Origin: Streptomyces caelestis
Lineage (GTDB): Bacteria; Actinomycetota; Actinomycetes; Streptomycetales; Streptomycetaceae
DNA length: 64,000 nucleotides
Direction of reading: 5' to 3'
NCBI RefSeq assembly: GCF_014205255.1
Contig: NZ_JACHNE010000001.1
Coordinates: 4,340,001 to 4,404,000 of the forward strand
A model generated the notes under the pieces. The model saw nothing but the letters and a program-made list of their open reading frames with translations, had not been told where the DNA came from and made no database searches. Shown here in pieces: positions 8,790 through 17,054 of the stretch. A program made the position numbers and the translations under genes. Each line of letters begins with the position of its first letter. Within the stretch, counting starts at the first letter, position 1.

Positions 8790-9794
8790 TCAGTGCACGG
8801 TCTCGGCGATGTGCTGCGTACCGATCCGCTTGCGGAACACCCAGTACGTCCAGCCCTGGTAAAGCATCACGACCGGAGCGGCGATCGCCGCGCACCAGGT
8901 CATGATCTTCAGCGTGTACGGGCTGGACGAGGCGTTGGTGACCGTCAGGCTCCAGTCCGGGTTCAGCGTCGACGGCATGACGTTCGGGAACAGCGTCAGA
9001 AAGAGCATCGCCACCGTGGCCACGATGGTGAGCCCCGACAGGGCGAACGCCCAGCCCTCACGCCTCGCCCGCGCCGCGGCCAGCGCCACGACGAGCGACG
9101 CCACGGCCGCGACCAGCGCGACGAGCGACGCCCCGTCACCCCGGTCGGACTGCGTCCACAGCAGGAAGGCGAGGGCCAGCAGGGCCGTCACCAGCCCGAC
9201 TCGCAGCGCCAGCTTCCGCGCCCGCTCCCGGATCTCCCCGACCGTCTTGAGCCCGACGAACACCGTCCCGTGGAAGGTGAACAACGCCAGCGTGACCAGA
9301 CCACCCAGCAGCGCGTACGGGTTGAGCAGGTCCAGGACGCCACCGGCGTAGTTGAAGTCCTGGTCGATCTTCACGCCCCGCACGATGTTGCCGAAGGCCA
9401 CACCCCACAGGAACGCGGGGATCAGCGAGGTCCAGAAGATCGCCGTCTCCCAGTTGCGCTGCCAGTTCTCCTCGGGCCGCTTGGCGCGATACTCGAACGC
9501 CACACCCCGGACGATCAGGCAGACCAGGATGACCAGCAGCGGCAGGTAGAAACCGGAGAAGAGCGTGGCGTACCACTCGGGGAAGGCGGCGAAGGTCGCG
9601 CCGCCCGCTGACAGCAGCCACACCTCGTTGCCGTCCCAGACGGGACCGATGGTGTTGATCAGCACCCGCTTCTCGGGCCGGTTGCGCGCCAGCAGCTTCG
9701 TGAGCACACCGACCCCGAAGTCGAAGCCCTCCAGGAAGAAATAGCCGGTCCACAGGACAGCGATCAGAACGAACCAGACGTCGTGCAGTTCCAT
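8790..9794 (-). CDS. cydB: Cytochrome bd ubiquinol/menaquinol oxidase subunit II
   Basis: 334 residues with about nine hydrophobic membrane segments. It begins with the family's WFVLIAVLWTGYFFLEGFDFGVG, followed by RPEKRVLINTIGPVWDGNEVW; both are CydB hallmarks. It forms the oxidase with CydA, reducing oxygen to water with electrons from menaquinol, with high oxygen affinity and no proton pumping. It follows cydA by 20 nt, with GGGAG about 11 nt before its ATG, and is followed directly by cydCD, so the three genes form one operon. Confidence 0.96.
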   Translation of the reverse strand: MELHDVWFVLIAVLWTGYFFLEGFDFGVGVLTKLLARNRPEKRVLINTIGPVWDGNEVWLLSAGGATFAAFPEWYATLFSGFYLPLLVILVCLIVRGVAFEYRAKRPEENWQRNWETAIFWTSLIPAFLWGVAFGNIVRGVKIDQDFNYAGGVLDLLNPYALLGGLVTLALFTFHGTVFVGLKTVGEIRERARKLALRVGLVTALLALAFLLWTQSDRGDGASLVALVAAVASLVVALAAARARREGWAFALSGLTIVATVAMLFLTLFPNVMPSTLNPDWSLTVTNASSSPYTLKIMTWCAAIAAPVVMLYQGWTYWVFRKRIGTQHIAETVH

Positions 9795-9814
9795 GACTGT
9801 GCAGCTCCCTCGGC

Positions 9815-11323
9815 CTAGTACGAGAAGGCCATCGGCTTGTGGGCGTCACGGGAGTCGCCGCCGATCTTCGTGGGCGGGTTGAGGTCGGCCTCGGTGAGTT
9901 CCGGCGGGCCCGCCTTGACGTACTTGACCAGCAGCTTGACCTCGACGACGGCGAGGATCGCGTACAGCGTGGTGAAGACGGCCATCGAGGTGATGACCTC
10001 GGCCTGGGAGACACCGGGGGAGACCGCGTGACGGGTCTGGAGCACGCCGTAGACGACCCACGGCTGGCGGCCCATCTCGGTGAAGATCCAGCCCCAGGAG
10101 CTGGCGATCAGAGGGAAGCCCAGGGTGAGGATCGCCATGCGCCAGTACCACTTGGTGAGGGTCGGGCCGAGGGCCTTCTTCGGCAGCAGCACGAGATGCG
10201 GCACCTCGTCCTCGCCCACCCGCAGATGCTGCGGCAGCATGAACTTCTTGCGGGTCAGCCACAGCCCGGCCAGTCCGATGGCGAACGACGTCATGCCGAA
10301 GCCGATCATCCACCGGAAGCCCCAGTAGGCGACGGGGATGTTGGGCCGGTAGTCGCCGGGACCGTACTTCTCCTGCTCGGCCTTGTTGACGTCGTTGATG
10401 CCGGGCACGTACGAGGTGAAGTCGTCCTTGGCGAGGAAGGACAGCAGGCCGGGGATCTCGATGGCGACCTTGTTGTGCCCCTTGTCGACATCGCCGATGG
10501 CGAAGACCGAGAAGGGCGCCGGCTTCTCGCCGTCCCACAGCGCCTCGGCCGCGGCCATCTTCATCGGCTGCTGCTGGTACATGATCTTGCCGAGGACGTC
10601 GCCGCTGACCGCGGTGAGCAGACCGCCGACCACTACGGTGACGAGGCCCAGCCGCAGCGAGGTCTTCATCACGGGGACGTGCTTCTTGCGGACCAGGTGG
10701 AAGGCGGCGATGCCGACCATGAAGGCGCCACCGGTCAGGAAGGCCGCGGTGAGCGTGTGGAAGACCTGGGCGAGCGCGGTGTTCTGGGTCAGCACCAGCC
10801 AGAAGTCGGTGAGTTCGGCCCGCCCCTTGGCCTCGTTGATGCGGTAGCCGACCGGGTGCTGCATCCAGGAGTTGGCCGCGAGGATGAAGTACGCCGACAG
10901 GATCGTGCCGATCGAGACCATCCATATGCAGGCCAGGTGGATCTTCTTCGGCAGCTTGTCCCAGCCGAAGATCCACAGGCCGATGAAGGTGGACTCGAAG
11001 AAGAAGGCGATCAGGGCCTCGAAGGCGAGCGGCGCGCCGAAGACGTCACCGACGAAGCGCGAGTAGTCGGACCAGTTCATGCCGAACTGGAACTCCTGCA
11101 CGATGCCGGTGACCACACCCATCGCGATGTTGATCAGGAAGAGCTTGCCCCAGAACTTCGTCGCCCGGAGGTACTTCTCCTTCTCCGTCCGCACCCAGGC
11201 GGTCTGCAGTCCGGCCGTCAGGGCGGCCAACGAGATCGTCAGGGGGACGAACAGGAAGTGGTAGACGGTGGTGATGCCGAACTGCCATCGCGCCAAGGTC
11301 TCCGGCGCCAAAGCCAGGTCCAC
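9815..11323 (-). CDS. cydA: Cytochrome bd oxidase subunit I
   Basis: 502 residues, multi-span membrane protein. YHFLFVPLTI near the N-terminus carries the haem-ligand His. EMGRQPWVVYGVLQT is the GRQPW signature near the C-terminal third. It houses haems b558, b595 and d and the quinol site. It starts at GTG 11323 with AAGGAG (11331-11336 on the complement) seven nt upstream. First gene of cydA-cydB-cydCD, behind a Rex-type operator. Confidence 0.97.
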   Translation of the reverse strand: MDLALAPETLARWQFGITTVYHFLFVPLTISLAALTAGLQTAWVRTEKEKYLRATKFWGKLFLINIAMGVVTGIVQEFQFGMNWSDYSRFVGDVFGAPLAFEALIAFFFESTFIGLWIFGWDKLPKKIHLACIWMVSIGTILSAYFILAANSWMQHPVGYRINEAKGRAELTDFWLVLTQNTALAQVFHTLTAAFLTGGAFMVGIAAFHLVRKKHVPVMKTSLRLGLVTVVVGGLLTAVSGDVLGKIMYQQQPMKMAAAEALWDGEKPAPFSVFAIGDVDKGHNKVAIEIPGLLSFLAKDDFTSYVPGINDVNKAEQEKYGPGDYRPNIPVAYWGFRWMIGFGMTSFAIGLAGLWLTRKKFMLPQHLRVGEDEVPHLVLLPKKALGPTLTKWYWRMAILTLGFPLIASSWGWIFTEMGRQPWVVYGVLQTRHAVSPGVSQAEVITSMAVFTTLYAILAVVEVKLLVKYVKAGPPELTEADLNPPTKIGGDSRDAHKPMAFSY

Positions 11324-11345
11324 GTCGCCGCTCCTTACTTACGCT

Positions 11346-11361
11346 TGTGAAAGCGTTCACA
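11346..11361. promoter_or_regulatory. Rex operator (ROP) upstream of cydA
   Basis: TGTGAAAGCGTTCACA differs by one base from the S. coelicolor Rex operator TGTGAACGCGTTCACA. It lies 23-38 nt upstream of the cydA start. A CATAAT -10-like element on the minus strand (11372-11377) places the operator just past the transcription start. Rex is a repressor that senses the NADH/NAD+ ratio, so the cyd operon should be derepressed when oxygen is limiting. Confidence 0.82.
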
Positions 11362-11438
11362 TTCACAAGCCATTATGCAGCACGGACTTTCGAGCCGTTG
11401 AGGGGGTCCCCTGTCCCGGTCAACCCCTTGGCGCTAAC

Positions 11439-11455
11439 TTCAACATATTGTTGAA
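11439..11455. promoter_or_regulatory. Unassigned interrupted palindrome, possible operator
   Basis: TTCAACA-TAT-TGTTGAA is a perfect 7-3-7 palindrome in a locally AT-rich stretch, upstream of the decayed cyclophilin-like gene. The half-site resembles those of GntR/TetR-type regulators, but I cannot assign a regulator. Confidence 0.4.
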
Positions 11456-11489
11456 TCTTCAGCATGCAGACGCGGACGCCACTACGGAT

Positions 11490-11857
11490 ATACAAATCTC
11501 CTGACCCGCAGGCCATCTGACCGCGTCGCTCAAGGGCACCCCACCGCCCAGGCCCTCACCAAGACCCTGCCGTTCGCCTCCACCGCCCTCATATGGGGCG
11601 AGGAAGTGTTCTTCGACACACGAGTGCCGGTTTCACGTGAAACAGGCGCCCGGCAGGTCGTCGAACCGGGCACGGTCGCCTTCCGGACCGATGGCGACAC
11701 TCTCGCCCTGCCCTATGGCCCCACGACGATCTCCCAGGGCGACAAGTGCCGCCTCCCCGGCCCGTGCAACGTCCTCGGCCACATCGACGGCGACCCCCGC
11801 CTGCTCGCGACCCTGCGCAACGGCGGCCCGATACGCGTGGAGCCGGCCGACGACTAG
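11490..11857 (+). pseudogene. Decayed cyclophilin-like fold protein gene
   Basis: The C-terminal ~95 codons (11546-11857) read as a clear member of the actinobacterial cyclophilin-like family: LPFASTALIWGEEVFF, VVEPGTVAFRTDG and ALPYGPTTISQGDKC. The family N-terminus (a QISWPAG-like strand) is found in another frame: codons 11490-11501 read I-Q-I-S, followed by TGA at 11502 where Trp is expected, then PAGHLTASLKGT. A frameshift near the C-run at 11538-11545 is needed to join the halves. Thus three lesions are seen: a likely ATG-to-ATA start change, a nonsense codon and an indel. A short protein from ATG 11606 cannot be ruled out. A parS site (codons V-S-R-E-T) lies inside. Confidence 0.6.
11630..11643. 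other. parS: parS site (perfect) inside the decayed gene
   Basis: GTTTCACGTGAAAC within the cyclophilin-like pseudogene. The site is intact although the gene around it is not. Confidence 0.9.
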
Positions 11858-11893
11858 CGCCGACCGGCTCACACAACGGTCTCTTCTCGACTC

Positions 11894-12973
11894 CTAGAGC
11901 TCCCTGCGAAACCCTTCCGCCACCTTCAGGAAGATGTCGTTCGCCTCGGTCTCCCCGACCGTCACCCGCACACCCTCACCCGGGAACGGCCTGATCACCA
12001 CGCCCGCCTGTTCGCACGCCTCCGCGAACGGGACCGTGCGCTCCCCCAGCCGCAGCCACACGAAGTTGGCCTGGGTCTCGGGCACCGTCCAGCCCTGGGC
12101 GCGCAGCCCGTCGACCACACGCGTGCGCTCACACACCAGCGAACCGACCCGGCCGAGCAGTTCGTCCTCGGCACGCAACGAGGCGATCGCCGCCTCCTGC
12201 GCGAGCTGGCTCACCCCGAACGGGACCGCCGTCTTGCGCAGCGCGGCGGCCACCGGCTCGTGGGCGATGGCGAACCCGACGCGCAGACCGGCGAGGCCGT
12301 AGGCCTTGGAGAAGGTGCGCAGAACGCAGACGTTGGGCCGGTCACGGTAGAGCTCGACACCGTCCGGCACCTGGGGGTCGCGGATGAACTCGCGGTAGGC
12401 CTCGTCGAGCACCACCAGCACGTCACCGGGGACCCGGTCGAGGAAGCGCTCCAGCTCCGCCCGCCGCACGACCGTGCCCGTCGGGTTGTTGGGATTGCAG
12501 ACGAAGATCAGCCGGGTCCGGTCGGTGATCGCGTCGGCCATCGCGTCGAGGTCGTGCACATCACCGGACGTCAGCGGTACCTGCACCGACGTGGCGCCAC
12601 TGATCTGCGTGATGATCGGGTACGCCTCGAAGGACCGCCAGGCGTAGATCACCTCGTCACCGGGGCCGGAGGTGGCCTGGATCAGCTGCTGGGCGACACC
12701 GACCGACCCGGTGCCGGTGGCCAGGTGGGAGAGAGGCACGCCGAACCGCTCGGACAGCTCGTTCATCAGCGCCGTGCAGGCCATGTCCGGATAGCGGTTG
12801 AAGTTGCAGGCCGCCGCCGTCACCGTCTCCATCACGCCCGGCAGCGGCGGGTAGGGGTTCTCGTTGGAGGACAGCTTGTAGGCCACCAGCCCGCCCGCGG
12901 CGGCCGGCTTGCCCGGCTTGTAGGTGGGGATCCCCTCCAGCTCGGCGCGCAGCTTGGGGCTCGTCTCGCTCAC
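11894..12973 (-). CDS. hisC: Histidinol-phosphate / aromatic aminotransferase
   Basis: About 359 residues, a PLP-dependent class I/II aminotransferase. It has SSNENPYPPLP near the N-terminus, VCNPNNPTGT, and the PLP lysine in RTFSKAYGLAGLRVGFA. Such paralogues convert histidinol phosphate or aromatic keto acids. The isolated location, away from a his operon, favours the aromatic type. I start at GTG 12973 (VSETSPKLR) because GAGGAGG lies seven nt upstream; extending to 13024 adds an unlikely tail. Confidence 0.87.
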   Translation of the reverse strand: MSETSPKLRAELEGIPTYKPGKPAAAGGLVAYKLSSNENPYPPLPGVMETVTAAACNFNRYPDMACTALMNELSERFGVPLSHLATGTGSVGVAQQLIQATSGPGDEVIYAWRSFEAYPIITQISGATSVQVPLTSGDVHDLDAMADAITDRTRLIFVCNPNNPTGTVVRRAELERFLDRVPGDVLVVLDEAYREFIRDPQVPDGVELYRDRPNVCVLRTFSKAYGLAGLRVGFAIAHEPVAAALRKTAVPFGVSQLAQEAAIASLRAEDELLGRVGSLVCERTRVVDGLRAQGWTVPETQANFVWLRLGERTVPFAEACEQAGVVIRPFPGEGVRVTVGETEANDIFLKVAEGFRREL

Positions 12974-13404
12974 CGCAGTCCTCCTCGCGAAGACCGGCGG
13001 CCCATGACCGCCGCCGACATCCAATACTCCTCACCTTATGAGGATTCGGCGCCGCTGCGTAGAGCGACGACGGAGCGACGAACGCCGACCTCGTGTGTCT
13101 CATCGGCGTCAGGGGCATCGCCGCACGAAGGCGTACGAATCCGGGGGCGCGCCGCACATATATCTACGCGCCGGTGGTGCACTCCGTGGCGCGCATCCCC
13201 CGTGCAGGTGAGTTGAGACCTCTTCGCAACATCGGCCAGTCGGCAGGCCCGTGCGGGCCGACAAGCCGCCTAATGGCATGGGAGTACTCAACCACCTTGG
13301 CTTCCATGGCAATTGACGCCAAATGATCTTGCAGAAACGTGCCTGTCAACGCGTGCATATGCGTCCGCACTACCCCACCGCATGAGCCCTACTATCGGCT
13401 CGCC
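12974..13404. other. Intergenic gap with no supported gene
   Basis: This 431-bp gap between the divergent hisC and LacI-family genes holds both promoters. A small inverted repeat TCCTCA...TGAGGA lies near 13028-13043. Short ORFs are present on both strands, but none has Streptomyces codon bias plus a ribosome site. Confidence 0.5.
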
Positions 13405-14517
13405 ATGACAGCAGCAGGGAAGCACCAGGTGAGCCGCGCGGAAACCTCACGTCGAGGCAGTCGGCCGGGCCGGGCGGGTATCAGAGACGTGGCCGCCGCC
13501 GCCGGAGTCTCCATCACGACCGTCTCCGACGCCCTCAACGGCAAGGGCCGACTCCCGGACGCCACCCGGCGCCATGTCCGCGAGGTCGCCGACCGGCTGG
13601 GCTATCGCCCCTCGGCCGCCGCCCGGACCCTCCGCACCGGCAAGTCGGGACTCATCGGCCTGACCGTGACGACGTACGGGGATGAACCTTTCACCTTCAC
13701 CGAGTTCGCCTACTTCGCCGAGATGGCGCGAGCCGCCACCTCCGCCGCGCTCGCCCGCGGCTACGCCCTCGTCATCCTGCCCGCGACCTCGCGCCACGAC
13801 GTGTGGTCGAACGTCGCCCTGGACGGCACGGTCGTCATCGACCCCTCCGACCAGGACCCGGTGGTCAGCGAACTCGTCCGGCAGGGTCTGCCGGTCGTCT
13901 CCGACGGCCGCCCGGCCGGCTCACTGCCGGTCACGGCCTGGGTCGACAACGACCACGAGGCCGCCGTCCTCGGCATCCTCGATCACCTGGCCGACGCCGG
14001 CGCCCGCCGCATCGGCCTGCTGACCGGCACGACGACCGACACGTACACCCACCTGTCGACCACCGCGTACCTGCGCTGGTGCGAGCGTGTCGGCCAGGAT
14101 CCGGTGTACGAGGCCTATCCCGCGCACGATCCGTGCGCGGGCGCCGTCGCCGCCGACCGGCTCCTGGCGCGCCCCGACCGGCCCGACGCGGTCTACGGGC
14201 TGTTCGACCCGAACGGCACCGACCTGCTCGCCGCCGCCCGCCGCTACGGCCTGCGCGTACCGGACGACCTGCTGCTCGTCTGCTGCAGCGAGTCCACCGT
14301 ATACGCCAACACCGAGCCGCCCGTCACCACGCTCTCGCTGAAACCGCGCCGCATCGGCACGGCGGTCGTGCAGCTCCTCATCGACGCCATCGAGGGAGCG
14401 GACTCGGACCGTCCGGTGGAGCAGGTGATACCGACGGAGCTGATCGTGCGCACGTCGTCCCAGCGGCGCCCGCCGCGCACGACGGTCAGTCCGCCGCGGT
14501 CACCCGAAGGGACGTAG
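13405..14517 (+). CDS. LacI-family transcriptional regulator
   Basis: 370 residues. An N-terminal LacI helix-turn-helix (IRDVAAAAGVSITTVSDALNG, then RLGYRPSAAARTLRTG hinge) is followed by a periplasmic-binding-protein-like sensor domain. The sensor usually binds a sugar or nucleoside. No neighbouring sugar operon is present, so the target is unknown. Start at ATG 13405, with TACTAT at 13390-13395 upstream as a possible -10. The ORF extends to 13339, but the added residues look non-coding. Confidence 0.87.
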   Translation: MTAAGKHQVSRAETSRRGSRPGRAGIRDVAAAAGVSITTVSDALNGKGRLPDATRRHVREVADRLGYRPSAAARTLRTGKSGLIGLTVTTYGDEPFTFTEFAYFAEMARAATSAALARGYALVILPATSRHDVWSNVALDGTVVIDPSDQDPVVSELVRQGLPVVSDGRPAGSLPVTAWVDNDHEAAVLGILDHLADAGARRIGLLTGTTTDTYTHLSTTAYLRWCERVGQDPVYEAYPAHDPCAGAVAADRLLARPDRPDAVYGLFDPNGTDLLAAARRYGLRVPDDLLLVCCSESTVYANTEPPVTTLSLKPRRIGTAVVQLLIDAIEGADSDRPVEQVIPTELIVRTSSQRRPPRTTVSPPRSPEGT

Positions 14518-14812
14518 CCGGTACACCCGGGTAAAGGGAAGTTCGCACTCCTGGGGAGAAACAGGGCCGGTCCCCCGGAGAGAAGGGATCGTTCTCGCGA
14601 AGAGAAGGAAAGCGAGGACGGTCACACGGTGGTCAAAGCCCGGCCCAATCGGGGCGAAAGCCGCGGTGAACTGGACTCTTGCTCTGATTCACCACCCCTG
14701 GGTCATCACATGGCGCGATCCGCATTCCTATGATGGGCCCCACGACACCGACGGGCCGCTACGACCAGGCAGTCCGATGCGGTGCAGATGCGGCGCGATG
14801 GTGGAGGGGTCG
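14518..14812. other. Purine-rich intergenic gap
   Basis: Just under 300 bp between the LacI regulator and the phosphoesterase. The first half is purine-rich with a small hairpin TTCTC-GCGAA-GAGAA. TATGAT at ~14729-14734 is a plausible -10 for the downstream gene. No ORF or RNA gene is recognised. Confidence 0.4.
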
Positions 14813-15892
14813 ATGACTCAGGGGGCCGGTCAGGGACCCGAGGTGGAGCGCACGGCGACGTTGCGCGACTTCCGGGTGCCCGCGTACGTCCACGAGACCG
14901 GTCCGTACGTCCACAGCGCCCACCCCGGCGAGGTCGTCCCGCCACCCGAGGAGACCTACCCCGAGGGGTACACGCCGACCGAGCGCGATCTTCCCGTGAT
15001 CCATCGGGGCGACACCGTCCAGGTGACCGTCGACCCCGAGGCCGCCGCAGCAGCCCCGCAGACCGACACCGGGCAGGGCCCGCTGTACGTCGTGGGTGAC
15101 GTGCACGGTTACCTCGACGAGCTGGTGGCGGCCCTCCAGGAGAAGGGCCTCCTCGATGCCGCCGGGCAGTGGTGCGCCGGCACCGCCCGACTGTGGTTCC
15201 TCGGCGACTTCACCGACCGCGGCCCGGACGGCATCGGCGTCATCGACCTGGTGATGCGGCTGTCCGCCGAGGCCGCAGCGGCCGGCGGCTACTGCAAGGC
15301 GCTCATGGGCAACCACGAGCTGCTGCTGCTCGGCGCCAAGCGGTTCGGCGACACCCCCGTCAACTCCGGCGCGGGCACCGCGACTTTCCAGGCGGCCTGG
15401 CTGCTCAACGGCGGCCAGAAGACCGACATGGACCGCCTCCAGGACCACCACCTGCAGTGGATGGCCCGCCTGGACGCCGTCGAGGAGGTCGACGGTCACC
15501 TGCTCGTCCACTCCGACACCACCGCCTACCTCGACTACGGCCGCTCCATCGAAGAGGTCAACGACACCGTCCGCGAGACGCTCACACGCAACGACGCGGA
15601 CGAGGTCTGGGACCTGTTCCGCAAGTTCACCAAGCGGTTCTCCTTCCGCGACGAGGGCGGCGCGGACGCCGTACGCTCCCTGCTCGATACGTACGGAGGC
15701 ACCCGCATCGTTCACGGTCACAGCCCGATTCCGTATCTGCTGGGCGAGGCCGGCTCCGAGGAGGACGAGGACAACTCCGAGCCCTTGGTCGAGGGACCGC
15801 ACGTCTACGCCGACGGACTCGCCATCGCCATGGACGGTGGCGTGACCATGGCCGGAAAGCTGCTGGTCCAGCAACTGCCGCTGGGCACGTGA
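14813..15892 (+). CDS. Calcineurin-like metallophosphoesterase
   Basis: 359 residues. All phosphoesterase motifs are present: GDVHG (~96), GDFTDRGPDG (~131), GNHELLLL (~166) and VHGHSPI near the C-terminus. The arrangement resembles serine/threonine phosphatases of the PP1/lambda type (GDxHG, GDxxDRG, GNHE), so it may be a protein or dinucleotide phosphatase needing two metals. No signal peptide, so cytoplasmic. Start ATG 14813 follows GGAGGGG at 14803-14809; the upstream ORF extension lacks support. Confidence 0.87.
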   Translation: MTQGAGQGPEVERTATLRDFRVPAYVHETGPYVHSAHPGEVVPPPEETYPEGYTPTERDLPVIHRGDTVQVTVDPEAAAAAPQTDTGQGPLYVVGDVHGYLDELVAALQEKGLLDAAGQWCAGTARLWFLGDFTDRGPDGIGVIDLVMRLSAEAAAAGGYCKALMGNHELLLLGAKRFGDTPVNSGAGTATFQAAWLLNGGQKTDMDRLQDHHLQWMARLDAVEEVDGHLLVHSDTTAYLDYGRSIEEVNDTVRETLTRNDADEVWDLFRKFTKRFSFRDEGGADAVRSLLDTYGGTRIVHGHSPIPYLLGEAGSEEDEDNSEPLVEGPHVYADGLAIAMDGGVTMAGKLLVQQLPLGT

Positions 15893-16075
15893 GCCTTGAC
15901 CGGGCAGGCGTTTGCCGTCACAGGACCGGACCGGTGAGGGGCCAATTTCGGTAAACCCCCTGTCACCGCCCACCTTCACGGCTCTACCATCGGCTTATCC
16001 GTAGCAGGCTCCCCTCCGTTTCTGCCCGACGGCTCGTCAGCATGCCGAGCCCCAAGCCCTACGGAGCATCGGGGG

Positions 16076-16942
16076 ATGCACATGAACAGCGTTCCGCAGC
16101 ACCTGCTGAGCGAGGACCGCCAGGAATACGAGCGGATCCTCGATGAGGCGCTGCGCTCCGCACCACGCCGTCCGGAACTGGCCGCTGTCGGACAGCGGCT
16201 CAACCCCGAACAACTGCGCACCATGGCGCTGAACGCCACCGCGCTCATCACGGCGGCCGCGTCGACCGAGTACCAGCACTACGTCAAGGTCCGCGAGGAA
16301 ATGCGCCAGCCGGCGCCGTCCAGCCGTCCGACCGTGCGCGAATCCGGCTCCTCCGAGCCGGACACGGGCGCCGCGGGCCTCGCCGCCACCATGGGCGAGG
16401 TCGCCGAGACCGCCGGCGCGGGCGCCATCGCGGTCGTCGCCGTCCTCGCCCCCGTCCTCGCGGGAACCGCCGCGGCGATCTTCCTGCTCGTCGGCTACAT
16501 CCTCCAGATGCTCAACCCCGAGCAGACGTTCGCCCGGACCATGCTCACCACGGGCTGGGTGTTCGGCGCCGTGACCGCGGTCGCGATCCTCGTCGCCGCG
16601 GTGGGACTGCTGATCACCGCCCTGCGCAACAAGCCGACGGCCGAAAGCGGCCCGCACGGCGAACTGCAAGGGGAGGTGGACCGGGCCAGGCAGGCCTGGA
16701 GCGAGGCTCTGCTGGAGCGGGGCATCCTGCCCTTCCTCCGGGAGGCCCTCGTCGACCCGAATGCGGCCGCCGCGCTGCACCACACCTCCCCGTCCACACC
16801 GGTCAGCCGCATCCCGCACCTCGGCTACGACCGCCCGGGTTTCACCAGTCCGGAGGACGGCACCCGCGGCTCGCGCCCGAGCTTCAGCAGCCCGGACTAC
16901 ACCAGTCCGGACTTCGGAGGCCCGGAACACCAGCCGGAGTAG
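16076..16942 (+). CDS. Two-span membrane protein of unknown function
   Basis: 288 residues. An acidic soluble N-terminus is followed by two hydrophobic segments at about residues 118-142 and 157-183. The C-terminal tail is disordered, with repeated F/Y-S-SP motifs (GFTSPED, SFSSPDY, TSPDF). I recognise no catalytic motif. ATG 16082 with GGGGG six nt upstream is an equally good start. The Ser-Pro/Thr-Ser rich tail could be a phosphorylation target, which is speculation. It looks like a conserved Streptomyces hypothetical protein. Confidence 0.75.
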   Translation: MHMNSVPQHLLSEDRQEYERILDEALRSAPRRPELAAVGQRLNPEQLRTMALNATALITAAASTEYQHYVKVREEMRQPAPSSRPTVRESGSSEPDTGAAGLAATMGEVAETAGAGAIAVVAVLAPVLAGTAAAIFLLVGYILQMLNPEQTFARTMLTTGWVFGAVTAVAILVAAVGLLITALRNKPTAESGPHGELQGEVDRARQAWSEALLERGILPFLREALVDPNAAAALHHTSPSTPVSRIPHLGYDRPGFTSPEDGTRGSRPSFSSPDYTSPDFGGPEHQPE

Positions 16943-17054
16943 CCGTCGGCGCCCTCTCGCAGCGCCCGTCGCTTGCGCTCCCCCGCGGGAGCAACTCAGG
17001 GAGCGCAAGCCGGGCACCCGGCCCTGCGACACCGGGTCCATGCGGTCGGTGGTT

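Noticed and set aside
5442..9611. 1389-codon open frame on the plus strand, opposite cydCD and cydB
   Set aside because: Composition is Gly/Arg/Gln/His-rich without domains; it is the antisense frame that high GC third positions keep open. cydCD and cydB explain the region.
13164..13370. 68-codon minus-strand ORF upstream of the LacI gene
   Set aside because: No ribosome site and third-position GC too low for this genome; no recognisable family.
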